Assembly (NCBI GenBank): GCA_022842825.1
Contig: JALHOU010000019.1
Span: 2,315 to 40,172, forward strand
Length of the DNA: 37,858 nucleotides
Direction: 5' to 3'
From: Rubrivivax sp.
GTDB taxonomy: Bacteria; Pseudomonadota; Gammaproteobacteria; Burkholderiales; Burkholderiaceae_C
Shown here: positions 28,011 to 37,419 of the stretch, one piece after another
Layout of the letters: the number at the start of each line of letters is the position of its first letter
Position numbering within the stretch: the stretch's first letter is position 1
Program-made: the position numbers and the translations under genes
Notes under the pieces: model-generated
What the model saw: only the letters and a program-made list of their open reading frames with translations
Database searches by the model: none
What the model was told of the DNA's origin: nothing

Positions 28011-28487
28011 ATGACGCCTGCCCTGAACAAAGCCCTCCCGGACTTCGAAGCGGCCGCCACCGGCGGCGTGAAATTCACGCCGCACAGCCACCTCGGACAT
28101 GCCGTGGTGCTGTACTTCTATCCGAAGGACAACACGCCCGGCTGCACGACCGAGGCGATGCAGTTCCGCGACCACCACAAGGACTTCCTCAAGGCCGGTG
28201 CGGTGGTTTTCGGCGTTTCCCGCGACAACCTCGCCTCGCACGAGAAGTTCAAGGGCAACCTCGAACTGCCATTCGAGCTGATCGCCGACACCGAAGAGAA
28301 GCTCTGCCACATGTTCGGCGTGGTCAAGAACAAGATCATGTACGGCAAGAAGGTCAAGGGCATCGAGCGCAGCACCTTCCTGATGGACGCCACCGGCGTG
28401 ATGCGGGCCGAGTGGCGCGGCATCAAGGTCGCCGGCCACGTCGAGGAAGTCCTCAAGGCGGTCAAGGCGCTGAAGAAGTCCGCCTGA
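28011..28487 (+). CDS. bcp: Thioredoxin-dependent peroxiredoxin Bcp (PrxQ family)
   Basis: Reduces hydrogen peroxide and organic hydroperoxides in the cytoplasm. The 158-residue protein has YFYPKDNTPGCTTEAMQFRD (35-54) with peroxidatic C45. The resolving cysteine found in E. coli Bcp five residues later (C50) is methionine here, while the third cysteine, C99 in EEKLCHMFGV, is present. It may therefore work by a 1-Cys or C45-C99 mechanism. GIERSTFLMDATGVM and a basic C-terminus are typical. Start ATG 28011; a weak AGAG lies upstream. It has its own likely promoter and is followed by phoH after 79 bp. Confidence 0.93.
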   Translation: MTPALNKALPDFEAAATGGVKFTPHSHLGHAVVLYFYPKDNTPGCTTEAMQFRDHHKDFLKAGAVVFGVSRDNLASHEKFKGNLELPFELIADTEEKLCHMFGVVKNKIMYGKKVKGIERSTFLMDATGVMRAEWRGIKVAGHVEEVLKAVKALKKSA

Positions 28488-28566
28488 CCGGCGCTGTCGC
28501 TCCTTCTCGCCAGCACGCTCAGCCCAGCTTGCGCCCGCACGCGGCGGCGCGCCCACTCCGCCCCGC

Positions 28567-30336
28567 ATGCCCCTGCCCAAGCCCCCTGCCCGCCCCGGCG
28601 ACCTGCTTCCGGCAGCCGCCTTCGAAACCCAGGCCGCGCCCAAGGCCGACAAGCGGACGCTGAAACCGCGCTCCGCGGCGGCCGAAGAGCCCTCGCAGGC
28701 TGCGCTGGACCTGCTCGACGCGAGCTCGAACCCGGCTGCCCGCCCCGCGGCGCGCCTGTTCCAGCCGCATCGCTCGCCGACCACCGCGGCCGCGGTGACC
28801 GACCAGCCCGCCAGCGTGGCGTTGCCGCCGGTGCCCACCGCGCCGGTGCGCGTCGCGGCACCCGCGCCGCAGCCCACGCCGAGGCCGCGTCGGATGCGCA
28901 CAAACGGCGCCTCGGGCCCGGCCAAGCTCTTCGTGCTCGACACCAACGTGCTGATGCACGACCCAAGCTGCCTCTTCCGCTTCGAGGAACACGACGTGTT
29001 CCTGCCGATGATCACGCTGGAAGAGCTCGACGACCACAAGAAGGGCATGAGCGAGGTGGCACGCAACGCGCGCCAGGTGAGCCGCGAACTCGACGCGCTC
29101 GTGCGCTCGGGCGCCCTCGACGGCCGCGACGGCTCGCCGCCGCCCGCCTTCGACCCCAAGTCGGGCATCGAACTGGCCAAGACCGGCCATCGCGAGGCCG
29201 GCGGCAAGCTGTTCTTCCAGACCACGCTCTTCAACATCAAGCTGCCCGACGGCCTGCCGCAGGGCAAGGCCGACAACCAGATCCTGGGAGTGGTGCAGAC
29301 CCTGCGCGAGCAGCAGCCCGGGCGCGACGTGGTGCTGGTGTCCAAGGACATCAACATGCGCGTCAAGGCACGCGCGCTCGGCCTGCCGGCCGAGGACTAC
29401 ACCAACGACAAGACGCTCGAGGACGGCGACCTTCTCTACACGGGCGTGCTGCCGCTGCCGGCCGACTTCTGGGACCGGCACGGCAAGACGATGGAGAGCT
29501 GGCAGCAGGGCGGCCACACCTTCTATCGCATCAGCGGCCCGCTCGTGCCGGTGCTGCTCATCAACCAGTTCGTCTACCTCGAGGCGCCGGGTGCGACGCC
29601 GCTGTACGCGCGCGTCACCGAGATCACCGGCCGGACGGCGGTGCTGAAGACGCTGCGCGACTACACGCACGGCAAGAACGCGGTGTGGGGCGTCACCGCG
29701 CGCAACCGCGAGCAGAACTTCTCCCTCAACCTGCTCATGGACCCCGAGTGCGACTTCGTCACGCTCGCCGGCACGGCCGGCACCGGCAAGACGCTGATGA
29801 CGCTGGCCGCAGGCCTGGCGCAGGTGCTCGACGAGCGCCGCTACAGCGAGATCATCGTCACGCGGGTCACCGTGCCGGTGGGCGAGGACATCGGCTTCCT
29901 GCCCGGCGACGAGCAGGAGAAGATGGGCCCGTGGATGGGCGCGCTCGACGACAACCTCGAGGTGCTGGCGCGCAGCGACTCCAGCGCCGGCGAGTGGGGC
30001 CGTGCCGCCACCAACGACCTCGTGCGGGCGAAGATCAAGATCAAGAGCCTGAACTTCATGCGCGGGCGCACCTTCCTGAACAAGTACGTCCTCATTGACG
30101 AGGCGCAGAACCTGACGCCCAAGCAGATGAAGACGCTCATCACGCGCGCCGGCCCGGGCACCAAGATCGTCTGCCTGGGCAACCTGGCGCAGATCGACAC
30201 GCCCTACCTCACCGAAGGCTCGAGCGGCCTCACCTACGCGGTCGACCGCTTCAAGGGCTGGCCGCATGGCGGCCACGTCACCCTGGCACGCGGCGAACGC
30301 TCGCGGCTGGCGGATTTCGCGAGCGACGTGCTGTAG
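28567..30336 (+). CDS. PhoH2-type protein: PIN ribonuclease domain fused to PhoH ATPase
   Basis: A 589-residue cytoplasmic protein. Residues 1-115 are proline/alanine-rich and probably disordered. The PIN domain (about 119-270) opens FVLDTNVLMHDP with D125 and has the acidic residues ITLEELDDHKKG and LVSKDINMRVKA expected of a metal-dependent nuclease. The PhoH ATPase follows, with Walker A AGTAGTGKT (about 400-408), VTVPVGEDIGFLPGDEQEKMGPW, Walker B VLIDEAQNLTP and GNLAQIDTPY. PhoH2 proteins of this architecture act as RNA helicase/RNases in mycobacteria. An ATG at 28894 would remove the disordered region, but similar extensions occur in Burkholderiales homologues as I recall. Convergent with the DNA ligase gene. 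Confidence 0.92.
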   Translation: MPLPKPPARPGDLLPAAAFETQAAPKADKRTLKPRSAAAEEPSQAALDLLDASSNPAARPAARLFQPHRSPTTAAAVTDQPASVALPPVPTAPVRVAAPAPQPTPRPRRMRTNGASGPAKLFVLDTNVLMHDPSCLFRFEEHDVFLPMITLEELDDHKKGMSEVARNARQVSRELDALVRSGALDGRDGSPPPAFDPKSGIELAKTGHREAGGKLFFQTTLFNIKLPDGLPQGKADNQILGVVQTLREQQPGRDVVLVSKDINMRVKARALGLPAEDYTNDKTLEDGDLLYTGVLPLPADFWDRHGKTMESWQQGGHTFYRISGPLVPVLLINQFVYLEAPGATPLYARVTEITGRTAVLKTLRDYTHGKNAVWGVTARNREQNFSLNLLMDPECDFVTLAGTAGTGKTLMTLAAGLAQVLDERRYSEIIVTRVTVPVGEDIGFLPGDEQEKMGPWMGALDDNLEVLARSDSSAGEWGRAATNDLVRAKIKIKSLNFMRGRTFLNKYVLIDEAQNLTPKQMKTLITRAGPGTKIVCLGNLAQIDTPYLTEGSSGLTYAVDRFKGWPHGGHVTLARGERSRLADFASDVL

Positions 30337-30416
30337 CACGCCCTGGCGGCTCAGGCACGGCGGCGGCGGCGAAGCGCAGCCCGCGTTCTAGCGGTCGAAA
30401 GGCCGCAATTCCGTAA

Positions 30417-30448
30417 AGGCCGAGAGGCCGAGAGGCCGAGAGGCCGCG
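30417..30448. repeat. Tandem 8-bp repeat (AGGCCGAG, about four copies)
   Basis: Three exact AGGCCGAG units followed by AGGCCGCG, in the 137-bp gap between the convergent phoH and DNA ligase genes. An 8-bp unit in non-coding sequence; nothing suggests a regulatory role. Confidence 0.8.
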
Positions 30449-30473
30449 GGACCGTGAGGCCCCGACAAGGCTG

Positions 30474-31382
30474 TCAGCTGCGCAACGGGTCGCGCACGCG
30501 CAGGAAGCTGGCGAATCGCGGCACGCCAGAGGCGGTGCGGCCGCGGTAGGTGTAGACCACGGCAGCGCCCGGCGGCGGCGGCTCGGCACGCTGGGCGTCC
30601 GTGAGCCCGGTGCCGAGCAGGAACTCGACGCCGTCGCTCGTACGCACCTGCAGCGCACCGAGACGGCCGAGATGACGCCCACGTCCCGGCACGTGGGCCA
30701 CCACCACCGCCTCGGCGTCGCTCTGCGGCTTGAGCTTGAGCAGCGCGTCGCTGCGGCCGGCACGCCAGGGCGCATCGGCCCGGTGCAGCATCAGGCCCTC
30801 GCCGCCTTCGTGCACCACCGCGTCGAACCATCGGCGCAGGGCGTGCCGGTCGGGCAGACGGCGCTGGGGCGCGGCCTGCAGCGGCGCGAAACCGGCTTCG
30901 GCCACGCACTGGCGCACGGCGGCCGCGCGCTGCTCGAAAGGCCCGGCGGCGCCGCGCAGATCGAAGACGACGTAGTTCACCTGCCGCCATGCGGCATCCA
31001 CCGCGGCATGACGGCGCACGATGCCCGCCAGTTCCTCGAAGCGCCCGCGGCCGAGCCAGAGCTCGCCGTCCAGCGGCGCGGCCGGCAGGCGCGCCGTGAA
31101 CCAGGTCGGCGCCAGCACGGGCAGGCCGCTGCGAAAGCGCAGCCTCGATCCGTCCCAGCAGGCGCGCACGCCGTCGAGCTTCTCGCTGACGAGGTAGCCG
31201 GCCGGGTCGAGGTCGGGCGCCGCCTCGCGCGCCAGTTGCAAAGGCAAGGCCGCGTGGGCGGCCTGGGCGCAGGCCGTGGACAGCGGCGCGATCGCGCCGG
31301 CGGCCGCGGCTGCCGCCGTGAAGGTGGTGGACACCGCGGACCGCAGGAAGCACCGGCGGTCGAGGTCTGGGCTCATGGGCAT
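30474..31382 (-). CDS. ATP-dependent DNA ligase, LigE type, with Tat signal peptide
   Basis: A 302-residue minimal ATP-dependent DNA ligase. The nucleotidyltransferase motif I is SEKLDGVRACWDG with adenylated lysine K68; motifs GELWLGRG (III-like), HEGGEGLML (IV) and LLKLKP (V) follow, then a small OB-fold domain. No extra ligase domains are present, as in LigE/Lig E enzymes. The N-terminus DRRCFLRSAVS (8-18) followed by an alanine-rich hydrophobic stretch and STACAQA is a twin-arginine signal, so the enzyme should be exported to the periplasm, which fits proposals linking LigE to extracellular or incoming DNA. Start ATG 31380-31382 with GGAGAG about six bases upstream; a second ATG two codons on is equally possible. 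Confidence 0.88.
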   Translation of the reverse strand: MPMSPDLDRRCFLRSAVSTTFTAAAAAAGAIAPLSTACAQAAHAALPLQLAREAAPDLDPAGYLVSEKLDGVRACWDGSRLRFRSGLPVLAPTWFTARLPAAPLDGELWLGRGRFEELAGIVRRHAAVDAAWRQVNYVVFDLRGAAGPFEQRAAAVRQCVAEAGFAPLQAAPQRRLPDRHALRRWFDAVVHEGGEGLMLHRADAPWRAGRSDALLKLKPQSDAEAVVVAHVPGRGRHLGRLGALQVRTSDGVEFLLGTGLTDAQRAEPPPPGAAVVYTYRGRTASGVPRFASFLRVRDPLRS

Positions 31383-31483
31383 GGCTTCTCTCCATCGCTG
31401 CAGGGATGGCGTGAAGCATCGTCGCGCCGCCCGTGCGCCACCTCCCCCTCGCGGACGCCCTGAAGGAGCCCAAAAGGGACGAA

Positions 31484-31514
31484 GGCCCGGCACCCCCATT
31501 CGGGGCGCCGGGCC
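31484..31514 (-). terminator. Intrinsic terminator-like hairpin after the esterase gene
   Basis: GGCCCGGC-A-CCCC, a five-base loop, then GGGG-C-GCCGGGCC: a 12-bp stem with one mismatch, 24 bases after the esterase stop on the minus strand. It is followed on that strand by TTCGTCCCTTTT, a weak T-rich tract. It separates the esterase gene from the DNA ligase gene. Confidence 0.65.
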
Positions 31515-31538
31515 TGCCAAGGCCTCTGGTGCCGGGGT

Positions 31539-33707
31539 CTACGGGATGAAGTTCAGCGTCTCCGGCAGCGCACCCGCCAGCGGGACCTCGAAGAACGGTC
31601 CCGCCGCGTCGGGGTCGATCACCGTCGTCCCGCCGCTGGCAAAGAAGAGCGCGATCTGCGTCTGCGCCCCCACCGCGTAAGCCGCAGCCGCCGCGTTGCC
31701 GATGTTGGTGAGGAAGACATGCGGGTTCTTGCCCACCGCGGGGTTCAGGCCGTAGGCGAGATCGTTGCGGAAGTAGGTCACCCGGTCGGCCAGTTCACCG
31801 GCGCGGATGATGGCGCTGGTGGTCGGGTTGGGCACCGTCACGTCGCCCTTGGCGAACTGGAAGATCACCGGCTTGGCGGCATGCCCGCGCAGCGGCTGCT
31901 TGCGGATGTGGGGGGCATAGCTCACCGGGTTGCCCGCCTGCGTGGCCCACTGCGCGACATCGATGTACTGCTGGATCGCCTCGGCACCCGGCACGGTGTC
32001 CACGCGCGGCGGCTCGCCGCGCAGCGGCATGTTCTCGTTGAAGACGAGGTTCAGCGGCACCGGCAGGCCCGGCAGCGGCGGCAGGTTGATGAGCGTGGGC
32101 GTGCGCGTGGCCAGCGCGACGGCGGTGAGGATGCGGAAGTTCGGGCTCAGACGCGCGATCTCCGTGATCGAGCCGCCCGGCACGTTGGGCACACCCGCCT
32201 TCAGGCTCGGCTCGGTGCCGAGGAAGATGGTGCCGTAGATGCCGCCGAACGACTGGCCCGAGTAGTAGATGCGATCGGCGTCGAGATCCACGCTGCCGTC
32301 GCCGTCGATGTCGACGCCGGCCTCGATCTGCCGCGCGAGCTGCATGAGGTCGATCACCGTCTGGCGCAGGCCGTCGCGGCTGGAGACGAGCGACAGCGCG
32401 CCGACCGCGCCCACGCCTTCGGTGCTGTCGATGGCGCCGTTGCCGTCCTGGTCGATGCCGCGGCCGCCGGCGGGCACCACCACCGGCGCCCCGCCCGTGC
32501 TCGACAGCGCGAGCAGCGTGCCGGCAGCGCCACCGCCGTGCCCGGCGACGTTGATCGAGACCGTGGCGATGCCGCGCGAGGCGAACACCGAGGCCACCGC
32601 CCAAGGCGCGCCGTACATGCTGTCGGTGAAGCCGTGACCGAAGAGCGCCACCGGCCAGCCGCCGGCGGGCTTGGGGCCGGCCGGCACGAACATCTGCACC
32701 GTGAGGGTCTCGCTGCCCTGCACCGCGGGCACGCCGGAGAGCGACCCGGTGGGCGGGATGACGCGAGTGGCCGGGTTCCAGTACGACGGCGAGGCGAACT
32801 GGCCATAGGCCACCGCCGCCACCGCGCCGGCCACCACGTTCAGCGCCGGCGTCGGCAGGAAGCAGGCCGGCGGCGGGCTCGGGCAGGGCGTCGGTCCGGC
32901 GGCGCTCGTCTGCCGGTCGAATCGGAGGCCCGCCAGCGAACTCAGCGGGAACACCGCGCGCACCGGACCGGTGGCCGTCTGGCCGATCTGGAAGTTGATC
33001 GGCGAGACCGGGGCGCTCTTGATCTGCCGGTTGATCTTCTGCAGGTCGGCCGTGATGCTCTGCGTCGTGAACAGGCTGGCCGCCACGATGCGGTGCCGCA
33101 GACCGCGCACGGCGGCCATGGCGCTGCGCACGTGATGGTCGTGGTGGAAGCCGTGCGAGAACTCGCCCTGGACGCGGCGTCCGTTCGTGTCGCGCACGCC
33201 GTCGGTGACGATGATGAGGTAGCGCGAGTGCTGCTGCAGCAACTCGTCGCTCTGGAAGGCCAGTCGCTTCGCCGCGGGGTTCCAGACCACCTGGTTGATG
33301 CCGACACGGTCGCCGAAGCCGCGGCCGCTCAACGTGTCGCCCAGATTGACGAGGAAGACGGTGTCGCTGGTGACGGTCGCCGGGTCGATGTCCCCCGAGA
33401 ACGGCACCGAGATGCGCGGCTGCGTCGAGAAGCCGTCGAGCGTGTTCAGCACGTCGATGTCGGCGCAGTAGCTTGGCTGCACGCTGCAATCGGGCTTGGG
33501 CAGCGCCACGCGCCGCAGCGTCTTCTGCGTGAAGTCCGGCACCGTGTAGCGGTTGCTCGGAAAGATCGAGCTGAGCGCGCTGGAGGGATCGTTCAGCACG
33601 CGCACCGAGTCGGTCGCGAATGCGCCGGGCGCCGCCGCCAGGCACAAGGCCGCGACCGCAATGGCCACGGCAGGACGGCGCAGCGCGCCGGGCAAAAGGT
33701 CGGACAT
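31539..33707 (-). CDS. Secreted alpha/beta-hydrolase (lipase/esterase) with Ig-like domain and EF-hand-like loops
   Basis: A 722-residue exported protein. A Sec signal peptide (RRPAVAIAVAALCLAAAPGAFAT, 10-32) with cleavage near AFA is followed by an Ig-like segment (about 85-185; RISVPFSGDIDPATV resembles the bacterial Ig-like Big_5 pattern). A hydrolase domain covers about 330-720, with oxyanion loop FGHGF (356-360) and nucleophile elbow YSGQSFGG (S486). Between them lie a canonical 12-residue EF-hand loop, D419-Q-D-G-N-G-A-I-D-S-T-E430, and a D-rich loop starting D466-I-D-G-D-G. Calcium dependence is therefore likely. Start ATG 33705-33707 has AGGAGA seven bases upstream. Substrate unknown: lipid, polyester or other ester. 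A terminator follows. Confidence 0.82.
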   Translation of the reverse strand: MSDLLPGALRRPAVAIAVAALCLAAAPGAFATDSVRVLNDPSSALSSIFPSNRYTVPDFTQKTLRRVALPKPDCSVQPSYCADIDVLNTLDGFSTQPRISVPFSGDIDPATVTSDTVFLVNLGDTLSGRGFGDRVGINQVVWNPAAKRLAFQSDELLQQHSRYLIIVTDGVRDTNGRRVQGEFSHGFHHDHHVRSAMAAVRGLRHRIVAASLFTTQSITADLQKINRQIKSAPVSPINFQIGQTATGPVRAVFPLSSLAGLRFDRQTSAAGPTPCPSPPPACFLPTPALNVVAGAVAAVAYGQFASPSYWNPATRVIPPTGSLSGVPAVQGSETLTVQMFVPAGPKPAGGWPVALFGHGFTDSMYGAPWAVASVFASRGIATVSINVAGHGGGAAGTLLALSSTGGAPVVVPAGGRGIDQDGNGAIDSTEGVGAVGALSLVSSRDGLRQTVIDLMQLARQIEAGVDIDGDGSVDLDADRIYYSGQSFGGIYGTIFLGTEPSLKAGVPNVPGGSITEIARLSPNFRILTAVALATRTPTLINLPPLPGLPVPLNLVFNENMPLRGEPPRVDTVPGAEAIQQYIDVAQWATQAGNPVSYAPHIRKQPLRGHAAKPVIFQFAKGDVTVPNPTTSAIIRAGELADRVTYFRNDLAYGLNPAVGKNPHVFLTNIGNAAAAAYAVGAQTQIALFFASGGTTVIDPDAAGPFFEVPLAGALPETLNFIP

Positions 33708-33859
33708 CGGGGTCTCCTGTCGGTGGTGCCCTTCCGGGTGACAGGGCTTATACGCACGCCCCCCCGGCACCGCCCACCGGCGGAAACCCGTGCATCCGAC
33801 CGCGCCCGCACGCTCACCCCCTGTTTGCGGGGGTGGAACGGACGCGTCGCGTGCGCCGC

Positions 33860-35755
33860 TCAACCGGCGACGAGGTCCTTCACCTGTTGCAACGCGCTCG
33901 GATCCTCGATGGTCGTCAGGTCGCCCGGGTCGCGACCTTCGCAGACGGCCTGGATGGCGCGGCGCAGCAGCTTGCCCGAGCGCGTCTTGGGCAGCACGGT
34001 CACGAAGCGCACACGGGACGGGCGCGCCACGGCGCCGAGCTGCTCGTCGACGACCTTCATGATCGCGCCTTCCAGCTTGAGCGCCTTCTCGGGCGTGTCG
34101 GATTGGCCAGGGTCCTTGAGCACCGCGAAGGCCATCGCCACCTGGCCCTTGAGCTGGTCGGCCACGCCCACCACGGCCACCTCGGCCACGTTGGGGTGCG
34201 AGCTGATGCTCTCCTCGATCTCGCGCGTGCCCAGGCGGTGCCCGGCCACGTTGATGACGTCGTCGGTGCGCCCGAGGATGAAGATGTAGCCGTCCTCGTC
34301 GCGGATGCCCCAGTCGAATGTGCTGTAGACCTGCCGGCCGGGAACGCTGCTCCAGTAGGTCTTGACGAAGCGGTCATCGTCGCGCCACAGGGTCTGCATG
34401 CAGCCCGGGGGCAGCGGGCCTTCGATGACGACGACGCCCTTCTGGTTGGGCGCGGTCAGTTCCTGGCCGGTGTTCTCGTCGATCAGCTTGACGTCGTAGC
34501 CATACACCGGCTTGCCGGTGCTGCCGAACTTGGAGCGTTGCGGCTCCACGCCGTTGCAAAGCGCCAGGATCGGCCAGCCCGTCTCGGTCTGCCAGTAGTT
34601 GTCGATGATGGGCTTGCCCAGGCTCTCGGCAATCCACTTGGCGGTCGGCTCGTCCAGCGGCTCGCCGGCGAGGAAGAGCGCGCGCAGGCTCGACAGGTCG
34701 TGCCTGGTGAGCGCGGCCGGGTCCTGCTTCTTCAGCACGCGCACGGCCGTAGGGGCGCTGAACATCGAAGTTACCTTGTACTTCTCGACCAGGCTCCACC
34801 AGATGGCCGCGTCGGGGCGGATCGGCAGGCCCTCGTACATGATGGTGGCCATGCCGTACAGGAGCGGGCCGTAGACGATGTAGCTGTGGCCCACCACCCA
34901 GCCGATGTCGCTGGTGCTGAAGTACGTCTCGCCCGGGTTGCCGAGGAAGATGTGTTTCATGCTGGCGGCCAGCGCCACGGCGTAGCCGCCCGTGTCGCGC
35001 TGCACGCCCTTCGGTTTCCCGGTTGTGCCGCTGGTGTAGAGGGTGTAGCTTGGGTGCGTGCTGTCGACCCACACGCACGGCACTTTCGTGTTCAGGTGCT
35101 TCTCGCGCATCGGCGCGTAGTCGACGTCGCGACCGGCTGCCCTCGGGAACGGCGCGAGGCCGCGGTCCACCATCAGCACCTTGGCCGGCTTGTGCGCGGC
35201 GAGCTGGATGGCCTCGTCGAGCAGCCCCTTGTACGGCACCACCTTGCCGCCGCGGCTGCCGGCATCGGCGCTGACGACGACCACGGGCTCGGAGTCGTCG
35301 ATGCGGCTGGCCAGGCTCACGCTGGCGAAGCCGCCGAACACCACCGAGTGCAGCGCGCCGATGCGCGCGCAGGCCAGCATGGCAAACGCGGCTTCGGGGA
35401 TCATCGGCATGTACACGAGCACGCGGTCGCCCTTCTTGACGCCCAGCTCGAGCAGGATGGCGGCCATGCGCTGCACCTCGGCGTGCAGGTCGGCATAGCA
35501 GTAGATGCGCTCCTGGTTCGTCTCGGTGGAGACGAAGATGAGCGCGTTCTGCGCGCCACGCGTGGGCACGTGCCGGTCCACCGCGTTGTGGCACAGGTTG
35601 GTCGTGCCGCCGACGAACCAGCGTGTGAAGGGCGGCCGGCTGTTGTCGCAGACCTGGCTGAACGGCGTGTGCCAGTCGATCAGCTTCGCCTGCTCGGCCC
35701 AGAAGCCGTCGCGGTCCTGCAGCGAGCGGCGATGGAAATCGGCGTAGCTCGTCAT
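33860..35755 (-). CDS. prpE: Propionyl-CoA synthetase PrpE
   Basis: AMP-forming ligase of the acetyl-CoA-synthetase branch, 631 residues, matching PrpE. Motifs: YTSGTTGKPKGVQRDTGGY (240-258), where VQRDTGG is characteristic of PrpE, TSDIGWVVGHSYIVYGPL, YWQTETGWPI, GRTDDVINVAGHRLGTREIEE, and PKTRSGKLLRRAI with the lysine that is acetylated in homologues. PrpE activates propionate and, in several bacteria, acrylate. No prpBCD methylcitrate genes are in the window; the upstream neighbour, 106 bp away and in the same direction, is acuI, which reduces acryloyl-CoA. Start ATG 35753-35755 with GGAGA six bases upstream. Confidence 0.93.
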   Translation of the reverse strand: MTSYADFHRRSLQDRDGFWAEQAKLIDWHTPFSQVCDNSRPPFTRWFVGGTTNLCHNAVDRHVPTRGAQNALIFVSTETNQERIYCYADLHAEVQRMAAILLELGVKKGDRVLVYMPMIPEAAFAMLACARIGALHSVVFGGFASVSLASRIDDSEPVVVVSADAGSRGGKVVPYKGLLDEAIQLAAHKPAKVLMVDRGLAPFPRAAGRDVDYAPMREKHLNTKVPCVWVDSTHPSYTLYTSGTTGKPKGVQRDTGGYAVALAASMKHIFLGNPGETYFSTSDIGWVVGHSYIVYGPLLYGMATIMYEGLPIRPDAAIWWSLVEKYKVTSMFSAPTAVRVLKKQDPAALTRHDLSSLRALFLAGEPLDEPTAKWIAESLGKPIIDNYWQTETGWPILALCNGVEPQRSKFGSTGKPVYGYDVKLIDENTGQELTAPNQKGVVVIEGPLPPGCMQTLWRDDDRFVKTYWSSVPGRQVYSTFDWGIRDEDGYIFILGRTDDVINVAGHRLGTREIEESISSHPNVAEVAVVGVADQLKGQVAMAFAVLKDPGQSDTPEKALKLEGAIMKVVDEQLGAVARPSRVRFVTVLPKTRSGKLLRRAIQAVCEGRDPGDLTTIEDPSALQQVKDLVAG

Positions 35756-35861
35756 CTTGTCTCCTCGTCTCGTCGGGTTGGAAGCCGCGCGGCATTGAAC
35801 GGCGCCGCACTGACGCACCCCTGACTCTGCCGGCGGCCGCGGCGCCCGAAGCTGACGCGGG

Positions 35862-36848
<987 letters not shown>

Positions 36849-36921
36849 GGTGCGGTCTCTTGGGCGATGATGGGAATGGCCGCATGATGCACGAGCCCCG
36901 CTCGAGCCCACCGGAGCCCCG

Positions 36922-37419
36922 ATGTCGCAAACCGCCCCGATCACCGACGCCGACCCCAGCGTCGCCGAGATGGAGGCGCGCGTGGCGCGCTTCCACCGCC
37001 TCGTGCCCACCGACGACTATGTCGATGCCGGCATCCCGGGCTGTGAACGCACCACCTGGCGCGTGCTCGGCCAGCCGCCGGCAGCCCCGCTGGTGGCCGA
37101 GCACTTCCACATGAACCTCGTGCGCTGCGCCCCGGGCAAGGCGGCGCCGCTGCACAACCACCTCACGCAGGAGGTGTTCGTGGCCCTCACGGGCGAGTGG
37201 GAGGTGTTCTGGGGCCCCGAGGGCGCGCGCTCGCTGCGGCTCAAGCCCTACGACGTGGTCAGCATCCCGCCCGGGGTCTCGCGCGGGTTTCGCAACGTCG
37301 GCCCTGGCGAGGCGCTGCTCATGGGCATCGCCGGCGGGCTCGACCCTGGGCACATCAACTGGCCGGCCTCGGTGCGCGCCGCCGCCGCAGCCGCCCGGGT
37401 GGCGCTGCCCGCGGCATGA
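36922..37419 (+). CDS. Cupin-domain protein with incomplete metal site
   Basis: A 165-residue single-domain cupin. Motif 1 is perfect: G-x5-H78-N-H80-x3-E84-x6-G. Motif 2, [16 protein letters not shown] (110-125), keeps PxG and the final Asn but has R121 where the fourth metal ligand His is expected, so metal binding may be weakened or three-coordinate. Function unknown; cupins range from isomerases to regulators. Start ATG 36922 with GGAG about six bases upstream. The stop overlaps the ATG of the NlpC/P60 lipoprotein gene. Confidence 0.8.
   Translation: MSQTAPITDADPSVAEMEARVARFHRLVPTDDYVDAGIPGCERTTWRVLGQPPAAPLVAEHFHMNLVRCAPGKAAPLHNHLTQEVFVALTGEWEVFWGPEGARSLRLKPYDVVSIPPGVSRGFRNVGPGEALLMGIAGGLDPGHINWPASVRAAAAAARVALPAA

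Noticed and set aside
31719..34289. An 856-residue plus-strand frame opposite the esterase, and a similar one at 33620-35824 opposite prpE
   Set aside because: Arginine/histidine/alanine-rich shadow translations with no domain, no start signals, and fully antisense to well-supported genes.
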